Shown here: piece after piece, positions 1 through 4,113 of the stretch
How the letters are laid out: each line of letters starts with the position of its first letter
How positions within the stretch are numbered: the first letter of the stretch is position 1
Source of the DNA: an uncultured Collinsella sp.
Lineage (GTDB): Bacteria; Actinomycetota; Coriobacteriia; Coriobacteriales; Coriobacteriaceae
Direction of reading: 5' to 3'
Length of the DNA stretch: 6,491 bases
Assembly: GCA_900545835.1 (NCBI GenBank)
Contig: URBB01000106.1
Location: 1 to 6,491, forward strand
Notes under the pieces: generated by a model
Told to the model about the DNA's origin: nothing
Seen by the model: the letters and a program-made list of their open reading frames with translations, nothing else
Database searches by the model: none
Program-made: the position numbers and the translations under genes

Positions 1-1
1 C

Positions 2-805
2 GAGCACGCTTTTCGCGAGGCGGCCGCCGGGCGCACGCTGTCTGCCGACGATGTCTCTCGCTGCCTGGCCGTCTTGCGCGACGGTGAGCACGAGGCTACG
101 TCGCTTCGCGATGACGTGCTGCTTTCGTATCGCGGCCGCGTCATTCGCCCCAAGACGCTCGGGCAAAAGCGCTATGTGGATGCCATCCGCTCGCATACCA
201 TCACGTTTGGCTTGGGTCCTGCCGGTACCGGTAAGACCTATCTGGCTATGGCGCTCGCCGTTGCCGCGCTCAAGCGTCACGAGGTGGGCCGTCTGATCTT
301 GACGCGTCCGGTTGTCGAGGCGGGGGAGAATCTGGGCTTTTTGCCCGGCACCCTCGAGGAAAAGATCGATCCCTACATGCGTCCGCTTTACGACGCCCTT
401 TTTGACATGATGGATCGCGAGCGCACCGATGAGCTTATGGAGCGCGGCGTGATCGAGATCGCCCCGCTTGCCTACATGCGCGGTCGCACGCTGAGTGATG
501 CCTTCGTGGTGCTCGACGAGGCGCAAAATACCACGCCCGAGCAGATGAAGATGTTCCTGACGCGTCTGGGCTTCAACTCCAAGTTCGTGATTACCGGCGA
601 CATGAGCCAGCGTGACCTGGTGGGTCGTCGTGGTGGCTTGGCGGATGTCGAGAAGATTTTGGGCCGTGTCGATGATGTCGCATTTTCGCACCTCGAGCGT
701 GCCGACGTGGTGCGCCATGCCTTGGTGGGACGTATCGTCGAGGCATACGATACTTATGATGATGTGCGCGAGAAGCGCGTACGTGACCGAAAGGAGTCCC
801 GTTGA
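2..805 (+). CDS. phoH: PhoH-family ATPase (YbeZ/PhoL-like), 5' end outside window
   Basis: This is a P-loop ATPase of the PhoH family. Family members work beside YbeY in RNA and ribosome metabolism, but the exact reaction is not settled. The frame is open from the first bases of the window, so the N-terminus is missing. About 267 residues are visible, against roughly 310-350 for the family. A TTG at 74 could be read as a start, but the 24 open codons before it look like normal PhoH N-terminal sequence, so I treat the gene as truncated by the window. Counting from that TTG, the family signature SYRGRVIRPKT precedes Walker A GPAGTGKT at residues 48-55 (nt 215-238). Then come LTRPVVEAGENLGFLPG, PLAYMRGRTL, Walker B VVLDEAQN (Asp148-Glu149), QMKMFLTRLGF and VITGDMSQ. 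The end is charged (KRVRDRKESR). The stop overlaps the ybeY start by 4 nt (TTGA), so translational coupling is likely. The family assignment is secure. Confidence 0.96.
   Translation, partial: EHAFREAAAGRTLSADDVSRCLAVLRDGEHEATSLRDDVLLSYRGRVIRPKTLGQKRYVDAIRSHTITFGLGPAGTGKTYLAMALAVAALKRHEVGRLILTRPVVEAGENLGFLPGTLEEKIDPYMRPLYDALFDMMDRERTDELMERGVIEIAPLAYMRGRTLSDAFVVLDEAQNTTPEQMKMFLTRLGFNSKFVITGDMSQRDLVGRRGGLADVEKILGRVDDVAFSHLERADVVRHALVGRIVEAYDTYDDVREKRVRDRKESR
790..796 (+). promoter_or_regulatory. Ribosome binding site that fixes the ybeY TTG start
   Basis: AAAGGAG lies 5 nt before the TTG at 802, inside the last codons of phoH. It supports this unusual TTG as the true start rather than the next in-frame TTG at 811, which would have no site at proper spacing. 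Confidence 0.75.
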
Positions 806-1311
806 GTGTATTGATCAGCAACGATGCCGAGCTCGATACGCTGCTCGACGCGCAGGAGGTGGAGCACATCTGCGAGGTTGTGCTTGCCGCCGAGGGCGTT
901 GAGCGTGAAGTCGAGATTTCCCTTTCGTATGTCGACGAGGACGAGATGCACGAGCTCAACCACGAGTGGCGCGGTATCGACCGCACCACCGATGTGCTCT
1001 CGTTTGAATGCGACTCGGCCTTTGACGAGGATATTCCCGCCGACGAGACGCTCGAGCTCGGCGATATCATCTTGGCCCCGCAGGTTATTGCCCGTCAGGC
1101 CCCCGGTTTTGGCAATAGCCCCGCTGACGAGTGTCGTCTGATGCTCGTACACGGCATGCTGCACCTGCTGGGCTATGACCATATCGAGGACGACGAGGCC
1201 GAGGTCATGGAGGCCCGCGAGGACGCCATCCTGCGCGATCTGGCGCTCGAGCGCGGCGAGGACCCCAAGCTAGTCCACGTCGGCCCCATCACCAACCACG
1301 CCCACGACTAG
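802..1311 (+). CDS. ybeY: Endoribonuclease YbeY (rRNA maturation factor)
   Basis: YbeY is a zinc-dependent, single-strand-specific endoribonuclease. In other bacteria it takes part in 16S rRNA 3'-end maturation and late ribosome quality control in the cytoplasm. The 169-residue protein carries the defining metal site HGMLHLLGYDH at residues 117-127, with the three zinc-binding histidines H117, H121 and H127. The conserved core block around residues 52-68 (LNHEWRGIDRTTDVLSF) and the ELGDI strand at 85-89 are also present. The length is normal to slightly long, because the C-terminal stretch after about residue 145 extends beyond the usual fold. The start is TTG at 802, which overlaps the phoH stop and has a good ribosome site 5 nt upstream. 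dgkA follows after 9 nt. Family knowledge links YbeY to PhoH-type ATPases and to Era, both encoded in this operon. Confidence 0.97.
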   Translation: MSVLISNDAELDTLLDAQEVEHICEVVLAAEGVEREVEISLSYVDEDEMHELNHEWRGIDRTTDVLSFECDSAFDEDIPADETLELGDIILAPQVIARQAPGFGNSPADECRLMLVHGMLHLLGYDHIEDDEAEVMEAREDAILRDLALERGEDPKLVHVGPITNHAHD

Positions 1312-1320
1312 GAGCCGTCT

Positions 1321-1698
1321 ATGATTCCCGGATCGAACAAGGACCATCCGTCCTTCTTAAAGTCGTTTTCCTACGCCATGGAGGGCTTCGTCACCGCCGT
1401 CAAGACCGAGCGCAACATTAAGGTCATGCTCGTTGCGGGCGTGTGCACCGTCATTGCCGGCTGCATCGTGGGGCTCGACATTGCCGAGTGGGCCACGATT
1501 ATCATCTGTTGTGGCCTGGTGATTCACGGCGAGCTGTGCAACACCGCTATGGAGGCTATCGTCGACCTAGCGACCCAGGAGCTCCATCCGCTGGCTAAGC
1601 GTGCGAAGGACATCGCCGCCGCCTCCGTATACGTTCTTTCCATCACCGCCGCGATTGTGGGCTTGCTGGTATTTGCCCACGCGCTCGGCTTTATTTAG
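1321..1698 (+). CDS. dgkA: Diacylglycerol/undecaprenol kinase, DgkA family
   Basis: This is a small integral-membrane lipid kinase of the DgkA family. In Gram-positive bacteria the usual substrate is undecaprenol, which it phosphorylates to recharge the carrier lipid for cell-wall synthesis. The protein has 125 residues. An N-terminal amphipathic segment leads to three hydrophobic helices at about residues 35-51, 55-69 and 100-122. The active-site block is EL(C)NTAMEAIVD at 71-82, followed by HPLAKRAKD at 89-97. Aligned by eye to E. coli DgkA with a constant offset of two, E30, E71, N74, E78, K96 and D97 match the catalytic and metal-binding residues E28, E69, N72, E76, K94 and D95. The ATG at 1321 follows an AGGAG at 1310-1314 that overlaps the ybeY stop. 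Undecaprenol as substrate is inferred from the Gram-positive setting; the sequence alone does not separate it from diacylglycerol. Confidence 0.93.
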   Translation: MIPGSNKDHPSFLKSFSYAMEGFVTAVKTERNIKVMLVAGVCTVIAGCIVGLDIAEWATIIICCGLVIHGELCNTAMEAIVDLATQELHPLAKRAKDIAAASVYVLSITAAIVGLLVFAHALGFI

Positions 1699-1710
1699 AA
1701 AGGGATTCCC

Positions 1711-2778
1711 ATGTCCGACAATATGCAGCCTACCGATGAGATTTTGGACGACGAGTCCCTGGACGCGGTGGATACCGAGGAGCTCGAGGATGTCGAGGAG
1801 TTCGACCCGTTTGAGGGTATGAGCGACGAGGAACTCGACGCCCTGTGCGACGAGGACGACAACCTCGCGGGCTTTGGCGACGTGGAGCCCGGTTTCCGCA
1901 GCGGCTTTGTGGCCCTGGTCGGTCGTCCCAACGCCGGCAAGTCCACGCTGCTTAATGCCTGCTATGGCAAAAAGGTCGCCATCACCTCGCCGGTGGCACA
2001 GACGACCCGCCGCCGCATGCGCGCCGTCGTCAACCGTCCCGGCTACCAGCTGGTCTTTGTCGATACCCCGGGTATTCATAAGCCCAAGGACGGCCTGGGG
2101 TCCGAGCTCAACAAGAGCGCACTGTTCGAGTTGAACGATGTCGACGTCGTCGCGTTTTTGATTGATGCCACCAAGCCGATCGGCAGGGGAGACGCCTGGG
2201 TTGCCGAGCGCGTCAGATGCGCTCGTTGCAAGAAGGTCCTGGTGCTCACCAAGGCCGATGAGGCCGACCCCGCACAGGTCATGGAGCAGCTTAAGGCTGC
2301 CCACGAGCTTATGGAATATGACGACGAGATTGTGACGTCGTCGGTTAAGAACTTCAACGTCGATGCCTTTATCGAGACCGTTGCGCACTTTTTGCCCGAA
2401 GGCCCGCGTTGGTTCCCCGAGGACATGGGCACCGACGCTTCTGACGAGACGCTCGTTGCCGAGTTTGTGCGCGAGAAGGTCTTGCGCCGCACCCGTGATG
2501 AGATTCCGCACTCCGTTGGCGTGATCTGCGATGCGCTCGAGCAGACCAAGAAGGTGCTGCGCGTGCACGCCACCATTTACGTCGAGCGTGAGGGCCAAAA
2601 GGGCATCATCATCGGCAAAGGCGGCGAGATGATCAAGCATATCGGTATCGACGCCCGTCGCGATCTTGAGCGCATCTTTGGCACGCAGGTCTTTTTGGAG
2701 CTGGACGTGAAGGTTAAGGCCGGCTGGCGTGACGACGAAGCTCAGATTCGCCGCTTTGGCTACAACGCCGAAGATTAG
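1711..2778 (+). CDS. era: GTPase Era with acidic N-terminal extension
   Basis: Era is an essential GTPase that binds the 3' end of 16S rRNA and assists 30S subunit assembly. At 355 residues it is about 50 longer than E. coli Era (301). The excess is an N-terminal extension, residues 1-60, with 26 Asp/Glu and no Lys or Arg. The GTPase domain then shows G1 GRPNAGKS (71-78), switch-I threonines in QTTRRR (97-102), G3 DTPG (118-121), G4 TKAD (180-183, in place of the usual NKxD) and a G5 candidate TSSVK (209-213). The C-terminal KH domain has IIIGKGGEMIKHIG with the GxxG loop at 302-305, and the family ending WRDDEAQIRRFGY. I prefer the ATG at 1711 because AAAGGGA sits 5-6 nt upstream and the gap to dgkA is 12 nt. 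The internal ATG at 1819 would remove most of the acidic part but has only a GAGGG one base away, which is too close to serve. Thr in G4 is, to my knowledge, common in actinobacterial Era. Confidence 0.96.
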   Translation: MSDNMQPTDEILDDESLDAVDTEELEDVEEFDPFEGMSDEELDALCDEDDNLAGFGDVEPGFRSGFVALVGRPNAGKSTLLNACYGKKVAITSPVAQTTRRRMRAVVNRPGYQLVFVDTPGIHKPKDGLGSELNKSALFELNDVDVVAFLIDATKPIGRGDAWVAERVRCARCKKVLVLTKADEADPAQVMEQLKAAHELMEYDDEIVTSSVKNFNVDAFIETVAHFLPEGPRWFPEDMGTDASDETLVAEFVREKVLRRTRDEIPHSVGVICDALEQTKKVLRVHATIYVEREGQKGIIIGKGGEMIKHIGIDARRDLERIFGTQVFLELDVKVKAGWRDDEAQIRRFGYNAED

Positions 2779-2793
2779 GGACACGCGGCGCGA

Positions 2794-3543
2794 ATGGCAG
2801 GTTCTCGCACATATCGCACGAAAGCGGTCGTCCTCGACAAGACGAAGCTCAAAGAGACCGACCTGATCTTGACGATGCTTGACGAGCGGGGGCGGCAGGT
2901 TCGTGCCGTGGCAAAGGGCGCCCGCAAACCCGGCGGACGCCTGGCTGCGCGCTGCGAGCTGTTCTGTACGGTAGATATGCTGCTCGCACATGGACGGTCA
3001 CTCGACGTGGTTTCCCAGGCCGAGCTTATGGAGGCGCCGCTCGGCGTTGCGCCCGATTACGAGACGACCTGCGCCGCAAGCGCGATCGCCGAGGTCGCGC
3101 GCGTGTGCTCGTTCGAGGACGCCGAGGACCCGTTTACCTTTGCTATAACGCAGCGAGCGCTTGCCCTGGTGGGCAGCGGGCTCGACACGGCGCATATGGA
3201 CCTACTTGTGGCGGCATATGTCTTTAAGCTGCTGTCGCACGTTGGCTATCGACCCGATTTTTCGGCCTGCGTGCTGTGCGGAGACCCCATGCTGTCGTAT
3301 TTTTCGCCCCAGGCGGGCGGCCTCATGTGCGGGTCGTGCGCGTCGAGCGTTCCAGGTGCCGAACTGGTGTCGACCGGTGAGGCCGCATGGCTGCGCGCCC
3401 TCATGTCCATGACCTTCGATGCGCTCATGGCCGAGCGAATCGACCCGCATACGGCGGCATTCCTGCTCGGGCTTTCGCATGTGTGGGCTGCGACGCACAC
3501 CGATCAACGCCTCCGTGCGATGGAATTCATGTTGGGTCGGTGA
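2794..3543 (+). CDS. recO: DNA repair protein RecO
   Basis: RecO is a recombination mediator of the RecFOR pathway. With RecR it displaces SSB and loads RecA on single-stranded DNA at gaps. The 249-residue protein has the family layout. An N-terminal OB fold spans about residues 5-80 (YRTKAVVLDKTKLKETDLI, then the RAVAKGARKPGGR loop that corresponds to the usual KGxR DNA-binding segment). An alpha-helical domain follows, with a zinc finger made by C159-x2-C162 and C179-x2-C182. Length is typical. The start ATG at 2794 lies 15 nt after era. Its ribosome site is weak: AGGGA at 2777-2781 overlaps the era stop at long spacing, so expression may depend on coupling to era. The stop TGA is followed immediately by ATG (TGATG), which begins a doubtful 44-codon frame discussed under findings. 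era-recO adjacency is widespread in Gram-positive bacteria. Confidence 0.94.
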   Translation: MAGSRTYRTKAVVLDKTKLKETDLILTMLDERGRQVRAVAKGARKPGGRLAARCELFCTVDMLLAHGRSLDVVSQAELMEAPLGVAPDYETTCAASAIAEVARVCSFEDAEDPFTFAITQRALALVGSGLDTAHMDLLVAAYVFKLLSHVGYRPDFSACVLCGDPMLSYFSPQAGGLMCGSCASSVPGAELVSTGEAAWLRALMSMTFDALMAERIDPHTAAFLLGLSHVWAATHTDQRLRAMEFMLGR

Positions 3544-3567
3544 TGATGCGCAGGCGCGGGCTGCTTG

Positions 3568-3576
3568 TGGTAACAT
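3568..3576 (+). promoter_or_regulatory. Candidate extended -10 promoter for rpsO
   Basis: TGG followed by TAACAT matches an extended -10 element (TGn-TATAAT, four of six core bases). There is no convincing -35 at 16-18 bp, as is common for extended -10 promoters. A transcript would start near 3583 and carry a leader of about 100 nt. The placement 25 nt after recO, before a highly expressed ribosomal gene, fits. This is an eye match only. Confidence 0.4.
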
Positions 3577-3635
3577 ACCGACCTGTTGGTACCTCGACCT
3601 TGGTTGCTCGCTCCACCGGCGGCTTCCCAGTCCGA

Positions 3636-3661
3636 GGCGAATCGAGTCGCCCGATGGCGAC
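3636..3661 (+). promoter_or_regulatory. rpsO leader with two mutually exclusive stems
   Basis: GTCGCC (3646-3651) and GGCGAC (3656-3661) form a perfect 6-bp stem with a CGAT loop. The same TCGCC (3647-3651) can pair instead with GGCGA (3636-3640) across a 6-nt loop. The two foldings exclude each other and lie just upstream of the rpsO ribosome site (AAAGGTG, 3670-3676). S15 is known to repress its own mRNA through leader structures that differ between phyla, so a regulatory role is plausible but unproven. Confidence 0.35.
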
Positions 3662-3669
3662 GCAAAACG

Positions 3670-3676
3670 AAAGGTG
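3670..3676 (+). promoter_or_regulatory. Ribosome binding site fixing the rpsO start
   Basis: AAAGGTG ends 5 nt before ATG 3682. The same frame is open upstream to a GTG at 3586, but that start would add 32 residues unlike S15 and has no ribosome site, so ATG 3682 is chosen. Confidence 0.75.
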
Positions 3677-3681
3677 AAACA

Positions 3682-3960
3682 ATGACTGTTTCCAAAGAGC
3701 GCAAGGCGGAGCTGACTGCCCAGTTCGGTAACACCCCGGTCGACACCGGCAACCCCAAGGTTCAGGTCGCCATCCTGTCCGAGCGCATCAAGGAGCTGAC
3801 CGAGCACATGAAGTCCCACCAGAAGGACTTCCACACCCGTCGTGGTCTGCTCATGCTCGTCGGTCGTCGTCGTCGTCTTCTCTCCTACATCAAGAAGAAC
3901 GACATCGTCGAGTACCGTGAGCTCATCAAGGCTCTGGGCATCCGCGACAACATCCAGTAG
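3682..3960 (+). CDS. rpsO: 30S ribosomal protein S15
   Basis: S15 is a primary binding protein of the 16S rRNA central domain, where it organises the three-way junction of helices 20-22. In several bacteria it also represses its own translation. The 92-residue protein matches the family along its whole length (E. coli S15 has 89). It shows the RNA-contacting DTG at 21-23, the VQVAILSERI helix, the hallmark KDFHTRRGLLMLVGRRRRLLSYI at about 48-70, and the closing YRELIKALGIRDN. Codons are strongly biased toward those of highly expressed genes (CGT/CGC for Arg, mostly AAG for Lys); four consecutive CGT codons encode the Arg run at 62-65. It sits 138 nt after recO with its own likely promoter and ends in an intrinsic terminator before pnp. 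The rpsO-pnp pairing is conserved in many bacteria. Confidence 0.98.
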   Translation: MTVSKERKAELTAQFGNTPVDTGNPKVQVAILSERIKELTEHMKSHQKDFHTRRGLLMLVGRRRRLLSYIKKNDIVEYRELIKALGIRDNIQ

Positions 3961-3974
3961 GATTTGTACATGCT

Positions 3975-4006
3975 AAGAGCGTCCTGCGCAGCGGGGCGCT
4001 CTTTTT
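3975..4006 (+). terminator. Intrinsic terminator after rpsO
   Basis: AAGAGCG (3975-3981) pairs with CGCTCTT (3997-4003). The stem continues inward through a T-G wobble and two C-G pairs around a short GC-rich loop. A run of T residues (4002-4006) follows. It lies 14 nt after the rpsO stop and probably limits read-through into pnp. Confidence 0.85.
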
Positions 4007-4025
4007 GTGTAAGGGCGCGAACAAT

Positions 4026-4041
4026 CACGCTCTGAAGCGTG
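4026..4041 (+). promoter_or_regulatory. Hairpin 1 in the pnp leader
   Basis: CACGCT and AGCGTG form a perfect 6-bp stem with a CTGA tetraloop. No T-run follows, so it is not a terminator. It lies in the non-coding stretch between the rpsO terminator and pnp and could stabilise the leader or be part of a ribonuclease processing site; the role is inference. Confidence 0.4.
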
Positions 4042-4065
4042 GCGGGGGCAGGGGGTCCGCGTCAC

Positions 4066-4113
4066 ATGAGAAGCCCGCAGGCAAGGGGCCTGTGGGGTAA
4101 AGGAGAACAATGA
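4066..4113 (+). CDS. Possible 15-codon leader ORF overlapping the pnp start
   Basis: An ATG at 4066 opens a 15-codon frame encoding MRSPQARGLWGKGEQ. Its TGA (4111-4113) overlaps the pnp ATG (4110-4112) as ATGA, the classic geometry for translational coupling. An AGGGGG at 4050-4055 lies 10 nt upstream and could act as a weak ribosome site. The frame spans hairpin 2 and the pnp ribosome site, so ribosomes translating it would open both. A short frame of this kind can arise by chance, and its codons include AGA and AGG, which are otherwise rare here. I do not recognise the peptide. Confidence 0.2.
   Translation: MRSPQARGLWGKGEQ
4074..4096 (+). promoter_or_regulatory. Hairpin 2 in the pnp leader, next to the ribosome site
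   Basis: CCCGCAGGC (4074-4082) pairs with GCCTGTGGG (4088-4096) over 9 bp with one G-U, around an AAGGG loop. It ends 2 nt before the pnp ribosome site AAAGGAG (4099-4105). pnp leaders in E. coli and the rpsO-pnp intergenic region in Streptomyces hold RNase III-cleaved hairpins used to control PNPase. This hairpin is in the right place for such a role, but it is shorter than a typical RNase III substrate. Confidence 0.45.

Noticed and set aside
74..76. TTG at 74 as the true phoH start
   Set aside because: The frame is open from the left edge and those 24 codons read like PhoH N-terminal sequence; the visible protein would also be short for the family.
1567..2991. A 474-codon open frame on the minus strand opposite dgkA, era and recO
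   Set aside because: It crosses three well-supported + strand genes, has no family motif, and is the expected shadow of strong third-position G/C bias.
3586..3681. Upstream GTG start extending rpsO by 32 residues
   Set aside because: The added residues do not resemble S15, no ribosome site precedes it, and ATG 3682 has a proper AAAGGTG and gives the normal family length.
3858..3881. Trinucleotide run GTCGTCGTCGTC as a microsatellite
   Set aside because: It encodes the conserved Arg run of S15 with the preferred CGT codon; coding constraint explains it.
4052..4061. GGGGTCCGCG in the pnp leader and again at 6422-6431 after pnp, suggesting flanking repeats
   Set aside because: Ten GC-rich bases in a GC-rich genome easily recur by chance, and the surrounding bases do not match.
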